Source: Portulaca oleracea
Taxonomy: Eukaryota > Streptophyta > Magnoliopsida > Caryophyllales > Portulacaceae
Direction: 5' to 3'
Length of the DNA stretch: 64,000 bases
Assembly: GCA_029582165.1 (NCBI GenBank)
Contig: CM055872.1
Coordinates: 25,398,243 to 25,462,242, forward strand
Shown: piece after piece, positions 24,110 through 34,110 of the stretch
Layout of the letters: each line of letters opens with the position of its first letter
Position numbering within the stretch: the first letter of the stretch is position 1
Translations under genes and position numbers: made by a program
Notes under the pieces: generated by a model
What the model was told of the DNA's origin: nothing
What the model saw: the letters and a program-made list of their open reading frames with translations, nothing else
Databases searched by the model: none

Positions 24110-25033
24110 TCGTTGTTGATCGCTTTTCTAAAATGGCGATTTCATTGCTCGCGAAAACCGATGACGCCACACATATTGCCACCCTTTTCTTCCGAGAGGT
24201 GGTGCGCTGCATGGTGTCCCGAGGACTATTGTGTCGGATCGTGATACTAAATTCATGGGTCACTTTTGAGGTCTTTGTGGAAGCTCTGGGAACGGCTTTT
24301 ATTTAGCACATCGCATCATCCTCAAACAGACGGCCAAATCGAGGTAACTAACAAGACACTCATTACAATACTTCGTGGTCTTGTGAGTCTGAGTTCACGA
24401 GATTGGGATGCCAAGTTATGTCACGCCGAGTTTGCCTATAATCGGTCCCCCTCTCTTGCTACGGGTCATTCGCCCTTTCAGACTTGCTATGGTATCAACC
24501 CCATAACTCCTATCGAGCTCCTTCCTCTTCCTCTAGAGTCGAGGGTTAGCTTTGAAGCAAGTGAGAAAGCCGCTGAGATCCAGAAGCTTCACCGGCAAAT
24601 TCGGGAAAAGATCGAGCGCACCAATGAACTTTATAAGGCCCGAGCCAACAAGCATCGCCGTGATATCACGTTCAAGCCCGGGGACTTGGTTTGGCTACAT
24701 CTAAGGAAGGAACGGTTTCCATCCCGGAGGAGTAATAAGCTAAAGCCACGAAGCCAGGGACCGTTCAAAGTTTTGGCCAAGATAAATGACAACGCCTACA
24801 AGCTTGATCTTCCGGGGGACATCGGTGTTTCATCAACCTTCAACATCGGGGACCTCTCACCCTACATTGAGGATGTTGAACCCGACGTGGATTTGAGGGC
24901 AAATCCTCTTCAAGAAGGGGAGGATAAAGAGGTCCGGGTTCCTTTCTCCTCTCTGGTGACCACCGCCAAGCGAACCGCTTCGTCCAACTCGAGCCTCGAG
25001 TTGCAATTTCCGGTCACTGAGTCGGGAGGCTAG
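24110..25033 (+). pseudogene. Element C integrase core and C-terminus, reading into the 3' LTR
   Basis: The second core Asp ([14 protein letters not shown]) is at about 24227-24268 in a separate frame. From 24266 a frame of 255 codons carries the core Glu region (SHHPQTDGQIEVTNKTL), AFAYNRSPSLATGHSPF-like sequence, a GPFKVLAKINDNAYKLDLPG module (GPY/F type) and FNIGDLSPYIEDVEPDVDL. It ends 36 codons inside the 3' LTR at 25033. No separate chromodomain is obvious. The long extension into the LTR is a CRM hallmark. Confidence 0.88.
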
Positions 25034-25846
25034 TCTCGCCATCCGATGGATGGGCCCCGGCTCCTTAGGGAGGGGCCCGCCACAACACCGACCGAGGCCT
25101 CGGATCGACCAGGCCGTCTCGAGACTAGAGCATAGAAGGTATCGGGGTGCGAGTGTTTAAAACCCCCGGGATTAATAAAAACCAGGGCACAACCGCGACC
25201 ATCAAAGAGCTAGCTCGACCGAGCCAACTCCTGGCTCACCCGAGCAATGATTCTGCCGAGCGTGAACTAGGGGCCCGCCGCCTGAGCCGTTTCCTTTGCT
25301 CGCCCGGCGCCGCTTTGTCGGTATCATCTTGCGCACAACCACGCATCCGTAAGACCGCCGCGAGCCTTCCTCCCGCCGCGAGCCGAACTTCCGGAGATGT
25401 GCACACGCGACCGACGATCGACGACAGTAAGGCCCGCCGCCCGAGCCGCCTTTCTTTGCTCGCCCGAGCCGCTGGAAGACACCTTTTTTATGCTGTTTTG
25501 GCTTAATTTTGGGTTTAGTATAAATAGCTTGTTATTATACTTCTCCAGGCACTTTTTTGACTGATTAATGAGTATGCTTATGCATTGCTTAGGGTTTCTC
25601 CCTTCCTTCTAAAATCTTGCTTTACTTTATCCATTGATTAATGGTGGTGTTTGCAAGTCATCTCTTTATTGATCATTTGGTGGAATCATCCTTTATGATG
25701 GTCATGGTGGGATGCTAGGCCTTTGGTGGTGGAGTTTCCTTTATCCAAGGTCATATCCAAATCCTTTGGGTGATCAAGCTCTTATTCGATTGTGAAACAA
25801 GTCTCTCAAGCTAGTCCATCAATCTTTCCCATCACGCCACGCTCCA
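24925..25846 (+). repeat. Element C 3' LTR
   Basis: 922 bp, TAAAGAGGTCCGGG (first dinucleotide TA instead of TG) to CACGCTCCA. It is nearly identical to the 5' LTR in its last 370 bp but strongly different in the GC-rich part at about 25030-25470. The TATA box TATAAATAG lies at 25519-25527. It also encodes the last 36 codons of the polyprotein. Confidence 0.9.
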
Positions 25847-26633
25847 AAATCAATGGGCCCAAACGGCTCAGATAGACTACATCCCTCAAACCGTCCCCAT
25901 CCAACCTCAACCTACTCCAATGGTGCCGGTGAATCTTATTACCCTCCGGAGTGAAAGGGAAGCGATAGTACCAAATTTTGCGGAGGAGGGATGTTTGAGA
26001 GAAGAAGAAAAAGAGAGTGAGTTGGAGATGAATGAAGAAAGGGAGGTGTTTCTTGAAGAAGCTAAAAGTGAGAATGAGGAGAAGTTGAGTGAGGAAGAAG
26101 AATTCAATGAGGAAATAGGTGGGTGCTTGATAGAACCTTATACTTTTGAGCTTTCATGTGAGCGTCATTTGGAGGAGATCCTTCTTGAGCCTATCCACGT
26201 TGAGCCCGATGGTAGTGAGGTTGTGTTCCTCACTAATCTTATTGATGGGGTATATAATCGAGAGGTGGAGGATGTTCCCTTGGAGGAACCTTTATTTGAG
26301 CGTATGGAGGTTCATGATTTTATTATTAATGATGAAGCATCTTTGGAGTTTCCTCTTCCTCAAGTAGAGTTTGAGTACTTCCTGATCACTTCGAATTATT
26401 TCATTGAAGAAGAATTCAAGGAAGGGGTTGAGAAGGGAGAAGAATTTTCGAAGGAAGATGACTGTCATCAACTCATGCTTGTTCCCAAGGCTCCAAAACT
26501 CCGGGAAACAAGTAAAGTGGAGTTTAAATTACCTCCTCATCTATTTCACTCTATTCGACCGCCGAAGGAGCAACTTGCTTGGTTCACTATGGTAGTTGGG
26601 AGATGTTGGAAGAAGAGGAGAAAAAGAAGTTGA

Positions 26634-28575
26634 AAGAAACATAAGAAGCCACTACCTCTCTTCGCCCCGAGGCCAACTACAAACTGGTTAGATCATCTTT
26701 ACCTTTATGCTTGCAAAGTGGGGAATTGCTGGAAAGGGAGGAAGAGAAAATGGTGGAAGAGATGGAAAACGTTCCTATCTTGTTCACCCCGTCTTTCAAG
26801 AATCAAACGGGTATTTAGGTCAAGCTAGGGACCTAAAACAAGCACTACATGGGAGGTAACCCATACTTTCTTTTTGATTAATTTCTTTTCCTTTCTTTAT
26901 TAGTTTTTTTTCTTGTTTCTAATCTTGCATGCGGATCTTACGAGCCTTGCTTGTTTTTACTTGGAAATCCTAACCCCTTGCTCGATTATCACGGATCGCG
27001 GATTGAGTAATCATTTGTTTTGAAGAACTCGAGGTAATATCTCTCCGCTCTTCTCTTTTTGAGTTGAATATCCTATGATCCTTTTTGTATGCTTGATTTT
27101 TCTTTTGGGTGGCAAACCCCTTTGAGTGTTTGTGTTGGGATATATTGTTGTTAGAGTCGTGTGGGCTTGGGTCGCCACCATTTCTTCTTGCTAGTTGTTT
27201 GTGTTTTGTAGGTTCTCTACCCTTTTCATGTGACACCTTCCCACAATGAGGACATTGTGGAGTTTTAAGTGTAGGGGGGTGATATTCTGTTTCAAGGTAG
27301 ATCACCTAGTAATTTTGTTCTTTGTTTTCTTAGTTTTTGCATAAAATTTGAAAAATTTTTGTGTGAAAAAGGAGAAAAAAGGGAGTGAAAACCTTTTCAG
27401 TTTTTCTTTTCTTTTTGTCTTTGTTTGGGTTTTTTTCCTGGATCTCGTTATCGAAGTTGAGAAGCCGTTCTTAAACTTCTTTAAAAGTAAGCGGTTGGAG
27501 CATTTTCGACCCTAATTCGGGTTCTAGTCGAGACTCCTTTCATTAAGTGTCTAGCGAGACCCCCGTTCCTTTCTCTTTTTGCTGGAACCGGGAGGTTTTA
27601 GGAGCTTGTGTCCGGGTTTGTTTTGTTTCTTGTTTAGCAAAAGCAAAAAGTGCAAAAAGAAAAGAAAAGAAAGAACAAGCTTTCATAAGATACAATAACC
27701 TGAATAAGTGGAGCGTGTTGCTCAAGACATTAACCACCCACACTTAGCCAACCTACACGGGAAGGGTATTCGTGGTACGACATGGATACCCCTTAACCCT
27801 CCTCCTATATTGCTTTGCGACGGAGAGGCGAATGGAAAAGACCGTGTTGGGAGGGTATACCCCTTATATGGGCCGTCCAATTCCCGAAAGTAAGGCTAAT
27901 ACCGACTTTTAAAAAGAAAAGAAAAAAAAAGAGAAAAAGAAAAGAAAATTTCGTTGGTAAATCCAACTCAAAAAGAAAGAAAAGAAAAAGTTTTTGCTTC
28001 TAAAAAGAGTGGGGCCTCCCCTTGCATCACCTACGACCCTCACCAAGCCAAGGGCGACCAAATGCGAGGGAGGGCAACGCTCCTCTTAGTTGTTTCGTTG
28101 TTTTCAAATTCGGACGCGAGTTTTTAGAGTCTTTTGGTTCCCGTTAAAACCTTTTCATGTGGGGTTTCGCTTGGTACAAGGTGAAGGGAGTTGAAAAATT
28201 CTTCAAGATCGACCTTTATTTGAGTTTGGTGTTGTGAGGTCCTTCTAACGGTTACTTTGGGAGGTTTAATCACGTTTTCTTTGTTTGGATTGCGAGATCT
28301 TGTGAATCAAAGCCTTTGTTTTTTCTTCTTTTTGTTTTCTTCGATTTTATTTTCACTTTCCCTCTCTCCTTTTTCTTTGGCTTTTGTGGGTATAGCCGCT
28401 ACAAACCCTCACGAGTCCATCTCGTCCACCCGGGCTGCCGGGGGGTTCAAAGGGCTTGGTGCATACGCTAAATGCACTCGTTTCCTTCCACGACAGAGGA
28501 GTTGGTGTTTAGTTTTCTTATTTGTTTTGTTTTGTTTTGCTCGGGACGAGCAAAAGTTTAAGTGTGGGGGGGGGG
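26634..28575 (+). other. Element B 3' untranslated region and polypurine tract
   Basis: No reading frame of note. It contains the block AACAAGCACTACATGGGAGG followed by TAACCCA at 26837-26863, which element A also has at 34590-34616; such a block is common in Athila-like elements. Internal purine runs include one near 27270. AAGTTTAAGTGTGG followed by a run of G ends at 28575, directly before the 3' LTR, and is the expected plus-strand primer. Confidence 0.75.
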
Positions 28576-30166
28576 TGTTTAGACTCAATTTTGTGTCTAA
28601 ATACCGCCTAAATCCTTAGGCTTTTAACTCGTTTCGTGGTTTAATTTCATAGCTTTTAATGTGTTTTTAGTTTTTTTGTAGATTTTGGAGTTTTCACTGA
28701 AAACGTAGCAAAACGGGCCTTTTTTTATAGCATTCTTTGTGATTTCCCGAGCCGAGTCGGACCGGAAACCAAGGCGGAGTCGACCCGGGACTACACTCCC
28801 GACCTTTGGTGCCAATTAGTGAAGTAACGAATACTAAAACCTTCGGATCGAGCGTTACATGCTTCGGAAAGAAGGAAGAACAAAGGGAAGGGAGCCGAGC
28901 TAGACCGTGGCCACGGTCAAGTTGACTGTAGCCACGGTGGGTTCATGACTTGTCTAAGGGAAGAAGTGTTCGAGCAAGACCGTGGCCACGGTCTTGGGAG
29001 ACCGTAGCCACGACGGTGCGAAGGAGCGAAAACTAGTCTGCCCTAAATCGTCATACAGATTTCGCTGGATAGAACGAGACCGTGACCTTGGTCTCCTTGA
29101 CCGTGGCCACGGTCTCCCTATGTCCTGCGCGTGTTTTCGGCTTGAAGTGATGCGTTTTGGCCAACAGTATTGCCTTGTATATATATTCCTTGTTGACGAT
29201 TTCTTAGGGGGGCATCTAGGGTTAGACATAGACATTATTACAGCTTGTAATTAGTGGATTTTAGAGGAAATTTAGTGAGAGATTAATCTAGGGTTTTGGA
29301 GATTTGTGTTTATTATTGAAGATTTGGGGATTCAATCAATTGAAGGATTGTTGGATCATCTTTTATTGCTTTCTATTGTTCATCTATAACACTTTGATAA
29401 GTATTCTCTTCCCTTAACTCCTTTATTAATTACCTTGCTAATTACTTTGCTTGTTCTTAATTGCTTTGCTTGCTATTTCATTGTTCTTGCTTGTTTATGG
29501 TTGTTTGATGTTAGAAATCATGTTTAAGTTTGGTTTGGATGTTGTTAGCTTAGTTGGTATCATGATTAGTGGCTAGAAACCCTATGGGTTAGGGGGTAAT
29601 TAAGGGTGTGAATGGGTGATTAGGTTTGGGTTAGCAATATTAGTGAGTAATTAGTTGGGAAATCAATTTCCCACTCCTATCCTTCCCTCAAGTGGGGTGT
29701 ATTTGGGTGCGAAAGCATCCCGAATACATCTAACACTTGTGTTGGAAGGTAGGAATTGGGATAGTTAGTATTCTAGTTCGCGAAAGCGAATAGAAACTAA
29801 CTAGGAAATTCCGTTTCATTAACCCCCCGGGTCTGTCGATGGACTTTGGGGAAGTTAATCCGGACTATCCTTGAAAGAGGAAGCCCGGTAGGTATTTTCT
29901 AACGGAGTTACCACTTGATTCTCCCTTCTTATTACTCCCTTGTTGCAAAACCCATTTTCTTATCCCCGTTTGCATCCCGAAAAGCCTCCGAAGCCCATTT
30001 TCCATTCCTTGACCGACCATAGATTTCTTTGTTGCGTTGTGCTCTTTTCAAACCGATATCCTTACCTTAGCAATCTCGACCTGACCATTGACCTAGTTCC
30101 TATGACCAAGGCCGCCAGCTCCCTGAGAGAGAACGACAAAATCGAGGTCTTACAAACCACGTTACA
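28576..30166 (+). repeat. Element B 3' LTR (B2)
   Basis: 1591 bp, TGTTTAGACTCAATTTTG to CACGTTACA. Three exact GACCGTGGCCACGGTC palindromes lie near 28903, 28979 and 29099. A TATA-like TATATATAT lies at 29178-29186. It retains the 103 bp missing from the 5' LTR. Confidence 0.92.
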
Positions 30167-30171
30167 ACGAG

Positions 30172-30219
30172 CACCTGTGCACTTGCGGCGTATCAAGTTT
30201 TTGCCACCGTTGCCGGGGA
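30172..30219 (+). repeat. Element A 5' LTR tail and primer binding site
   Basis: The last 24 bp of the element A LTR (to GTATCA at 30195) resume after element B. A PBS-like TGCCACCGTTGCCGGGGA at 30202-30219 differs from the tRNA-Asp complement at two positions. Confidence 0.82.
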
Positions 30220-30429
30220 CTTTGTCCCTAGCCGCCACCGAACGAATATGCTTAGATTTACTAGATCATTTTATTTTTCTTTTTCCTGTTTGATCTTCCT
30301 TGGGTGTTTTTGTTTTTGTCTCTTGCAAGGTTTCCAATCGGTGTATACGAAAGGCACTGCTATTCAAGCTCGATCCAGAGATAGAAAGAACCTTCCGTTC
30401 AAGGCGCAAGCGGTAGTGAATAGAAGAAG

Positions 30430-32088
30430 TGTTTAGACCCGATTTGGTGTCTAAATACCGCCTAAATCCTTAGGCTTTTAACTCGTTTCGTGGTTTAATT
30501 TCATAACTTTTAATGTGTTTTTGGTTATTTTGTAGATCTTGGAGTTTTCGCCGAAAACGCAGCAAAACGGGCCTTTTTATAGCTTTCATGGTGATTTCCC
30601 GAGCCGAGCCGGACCGGAAACCAAGGCGGAGTCGACCCGGGGCAACACTCCCAACCTTTGGTGCCAATTAGTGAAGTAACGCATGCTACGACCTTCGGAT
30701 CGAGCGTTACATGCTTCGGAAAGAAGGAACCATGTGCCGAGATAGACCGTGGCCACGGTCATGTTGACCGTAGCCACGGTGAGATTGAAGCCAAGCCTAA
30801 GGAAGGAGGGAGTGGAAGCCGAGATAGACCGTGGCCACGGTCAAGTTGACCGTAGCCACGGTGGGTTCATGACTTGTCTAAGGGAAGAAGTGGCCGAGCA
30901 ATACCGTGGCCACGGTCTTGGGAGACCGTAGCCACGAAGGTGCGAAGGAGCGAAAAGTTGTCTGCCCTAAATCGCCATACAGATTTGCTGGACAGAACGA
31001 GACCGTGACCACGGTCTCCTTCACCATGGTCACGGTCTCCCTATGTCCTGCGTGTGTTTTCGGCTAGAAGTGCTGCGTTTTGGCCAACAGTTTTGCCTTG
31101 TATATATACTTCTTGTTGACGATTTCTTAGGGGGCATCTAGGGATAGACTTAGACAATTTTTCCAGCTTGTAATTAGGGATTTTAGAGAGAGATTAGAGG
31201 GAGATTAGAGAGAGATTTATTCTAGGGTTTGTTTATTATTGAAGATTTGGGGATTCAATCAATTGAAAGATTGTTGGATCATCTTTTTATTGCTTTCCTT
31301 TGTTCATCTACAGCATTTTGATAAGTATTCTCTTCCCTTAACTCTTTTATTAGTTACCTTGTTAATTACTTTCCTTCTTCTTAATTGCTTTGCTTGTTAT
31401 TTCATTGTTCTTGTTTGTTTATGGTTGTTTGATGTTAGAAATCATGTTTAGGTTTGGTTTGAATGTTGTTAGCTTAGTTTTTATCATGATTAGTGGCTAG
31501 AAACCCTATGGGTTATGGGGTAATTAAGGGTGTTAATGGGTGATTAGGGTTGGGTTAGCAATATTAGTGAGTAATTGGTTGGGAAATCAATTTCCCACTC
31601 CTTTCCTTCCCTCAAGTGGGATGTATTTGTGTTCGAAAGCTCCCGAATACATCCAACACTTGTGTTGGAAGGTGGGAATTGGGATAGTTAGTACTCTATT
31701 CATGGAAGTGAATAGAGGCTAACTAGGAAATTCCGTTTCATTAACCCTCCGGGTCTGTCGATGGACTTTGGGGAAGTTAATCCGGACTATCCTTGAAAGA
31801 GGAAGCTCGGTGGGTATTTTCTAACGGAATTGCCACTTGGTTCTCCCTTCTTGTTATTCCCTTGTTGCAAAACCCATTTTCTTATCCCCGTTTGCATCCC
31901 GAAAAGCCTCCGAAGCCCATTTTCCATTCCTTGACCGACCTTAGATTTCTTTGTTGCGTTGTGACCTTTTCAAACCAATATCATTACCTTAGCAATCTCG
32001 ACCTGACCATTGACCTAGTTGCTTTGACCAAGGCCGCCAGCTCCCTGAGAGAGAACGACAAAATCGAGGTCCTACAAACCACGTTACA
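30430..32088 (+). mobile_element. Solo LTR of the element B family (B3) in the leader of element A
   Basis: 1659 bp, TGTTTAGACCCGATTTGG to CACGTTACA, flanked by the perfect 5-bp duplication AGAAG (30425-30429 and 32089-32093). No PBS or interior follows, so it is a recombination-derived solo LTR. It has an extra copy of the palindromic module compared with B1 and B2, and a TATA-like TATATATACT at 31101-31110. Confidence 0.93.
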
Positions 32089-32134
32089 AGAAGCAAGAAG
32101 GAGGCAAGAAGAAGCCAAGGAGAAACAACCTGAG

Positions 32135-33465
32135 ATGGCCGAGAAGAGACGTACATTTAGGCAATACGTGACTCCTCCAGTCGCAAATCAGCCCACCGCC
32201 ATCAACGCACCGGGAGTGAACGCGCACGACTTCGAGTTGAAGAGCTCCCTCATCAACTTGGTGAGGACCTCACTTTTCCATGGCCTTCCCAATGATGACC
32301 ACAACCGACATCTCCGCATTTTTCGACAAGCATGTGAAACGTTCAAGGCGAATGGAGCAACGAAGGATGCCATCAAGCTCTGACTTTTCCCTTTTTCGCT
32401 AGAAGGGAAGGCATGGGAATGGTTGGATTCCCTACCGGCGATCACTACCATCACCACCTTTGATCAACTTGCTAGCGCATTTGTGGCGAAATATTTTTCG
32501 CCTAGCAAGTTGACAAGCTTGAGAACCAGATTTCCATATTCGTTCAAGAGCCGGAAGAGAGCTTCTACGATGCATGGGAGAGGTTCAAGGATCTTTTGAG
32601 ACATTTCCCCCAACATGGATTCGAGCCTTGGGTGGCGATTCAAGCATTCTACAATGGGGTGGATGACAACTTGCGAGCCAACATCTTGGCGACGGCGGGA
32701 GGAAATATCATGAGCAAGACCATGGAAGAGCTTAATGAACTCATCGAGAAAATATCTTTGAATAGCTACCAATGGTCTAAGCCCCATTCCGCACGAACGG
32801 GAGGTAAGTATGAGGTAGATGCTATCACTCTTTTATCTGCTAAATTAGATGCTATAACTGAGAAAATGGATAAAATGAATGTGAATGCTACCCTTCCCCC
32901 TCAACCTCAATGTGCATCTTGTCATTCATTAGAGCATGAGACCTTATTTTGTCCTAATGGGATGGGTAGTGGAGATCCTAATGAACAAGCCAATTATGTT
33001 GGTAACCCGAATGCATATCACCCCGGTTTGAGATTTCACCTAAATTTTTCTTACCGAAACAACAATCACTTGGGTTCCCAACAAGGACAAGGACAAGGAC
33101 AAGGACAAAGACCTTCCCAACAAGGACAAGCCCAACCCCAACCCCAAATCCAAGACCAAAAGACCATAGAGGTCATGTTAGAAGTTGTCCTTAAATCCCA
33201 ACAAAGACAGTTTGAGCACCAACAAAGGCAAGATGATGTGATCAAAGCCTTGGCCACCAGAGTAGACTTTTTGACCTCCCAAAACCAAATGCTAGAGACT
33301 CGATTGGCCAACCAAACTAGCAATTCTACCCCTCCTTCGGGATCACTTCCCGGACAGCCCATCCCTAATCCTAAAGCCCAATGTAATGCCATTATTTTGA
33401 GAAGTGGGACACAATATGAGGGACCTAGCATGCTAAATGCTAAGCATAGGGGGGAGGGGGGTTGA
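32135..33465 (+). pseudogene. Element A gag (Athila-type)
   Basis: Starts MAEKRRTFRQYVTPPVANQP, the first Met downstream of the solo LTR, and shows FELKSSLINLVRTSLFHGLP and HLRIFRQACETFKANGATKD, typical of Athila-type gag. The frame stops at 32383; the continuation FSLEGKAWEWLDSLPAITTI is in another frame, and the next frame from 32596 reads FNGVDD-like sequence with a zinc-knuckle pattern CASCHSLEHETLFC (CX2CX4HX4C). A Gln/Gly-rich tract follows (about 33080-33150), and the region ends with AIILRSGTQYEGP, the same motif type as in element B. At least two frameshifts make it non-functional. Confidence 0.85.
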
Positions 33466-33769
33466 GGTTGAGAGTGAGAAGCCTAATGAGATGATTGATG
33501 GGATTGAGAAAGAGAAAGACCTTGAGAGTGAGCCTTCAAAGGAGAACACCGAAGCCGGACCTTCATCTCCACCTAGAGTTTACACCCCACCATTACCATT
33601 TCCTCAAAAGTATGCTAAGGCTAAATTAGATGCAAAATTAGGCAAGTTCTTTAATATGTTAATGTGAATGTGTCGTTTTAGATGCTTATCTCAAATACCT
33701 TTGTATGCGAAGTTTTTGAAAGAAATCCTCTCTAAAAAGAGGAAAATTAATGAAATTGAGGAAGTTGCA

Positions 33770-34110
33770 TTGACTGAAGAGTAGTTCCGCGGTTCTTAAC
33801 AAGCTTACTCCTAAGCTTAAGGACCCAGGAAATTTTAATATTCCATGTGGCCTAGGTAGCTTAATCGTTGACCGAGCCTTGTGTGATGTGGGTTCTAGTG
33901 TAAGCTTAATTCCCTATTCTTTATATGAACGGTTGAACCTAGGTAAGTGATTGCTGTGTGCCTATTGATTTTTTCATTCTTGATATGCCCAACGACTCCC
34001 GTACTCAAATCATTTTGGGGAGACCTTTCCTTGCTACTGTAAGGTGTGTCATAGATGTTCAAAGTGGGAAGATGAAGTTTAGGATAGGGAACATAAATTT
34101 GAATTTGATT
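33770..34110 (+). pseudogene. Element A protease-like segment
   Basis: Read across short frames: LTPKLKDPGNFNIPCGLG, DRALCDVGSSVSLIPYSLY and, from about 33958, PIDFFILDMPNDSRTQIILG with GRPFLATVRCVIDVQSGKM. This is the retropepsin-like region of Athila polyproteins; the active-site Asp would be in CDVGSS (family DLGAS). Frame is lost at about 33950 and near 34100. The reverse transcriptase that normally follows is absent. Confidence 0.75.

Larger units (their letters stand above)
19298..25846 (+). mobile_element. Element C: Ty3/Gypsy chromovirus-type retrotransposon (CRM-like), defective
   Basis: 6549 bp. LTRs 19298-20220 and 24925-25846, target duplication AAATC (19293-19297 and 25847-25851) inside the gag of element B. 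The PBS TGGTATCAGAGC matches initiator tRNA-Met, and the polypurine tract AAGAAGGGGAGGA precedes the 3' LTR. Domain order is gag, zinc knuckle, protease, RT, RNase H, integrase, which defines Ty3/Gypsy. The polyprotein ends with DLRANPLQEGEDK and stays open into the 3' LTR, as described for the CRM (centromeric) clade. It is the only element in the window with readable RT and integrase. Confidence 0.92.
18304..26633 (+). pseudogene. Element B gag-like gene, interrupted by element C
   Basis: The structural (capsid-like) protein of element B. The 5' part (18304-19297) contains a retrotransposon gag domain: FEFKPCLLDAF, HIRRFEGRIGF, LGGKAKMWLD and FLHHFFPVDETHRLRQAI are typical. The 3' part (25852-26633) contains the Athila-type motif NLITLRSERE, followed by a long Glu-rich region (about residues 350-430) and a basic end. 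With element C and one copy of its target duplication removed, both parts are in the same frame and span 591 codons. A single in-frame TAA at 19243-19245 breaks it, where a CAA codon would fit. No zinc knuckle is visible. The gene is followed only by non-coding sequence. Confidence 0.82.
16623..30166 (+). mobile_element. Element B: gag-only LTR retrotransposon (Athila-like, non-autonomous)
   Basis: LTRs at 16623-18110 and 28576-30166 both begin TGTTTAGA and end CACGTTACA. The perfect tRNA-Asp PBS follows the first LTR after 5 nt, and a G-rich polypurine tract abuts the second. Flanks are ACGTG (16618-16622) and ACGAG (30167-30171), a 5-bp target duplication with one mismatch, inside the 5' LTR of element A. 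After removing element C the interior is about 3.9 kb and encodes only a gag-like protein. No protease, RT, RNase H or integrase motifs were found outside C. This is the layout described for plant gag-only terminal-repeat elements. Confidence 0.9.
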
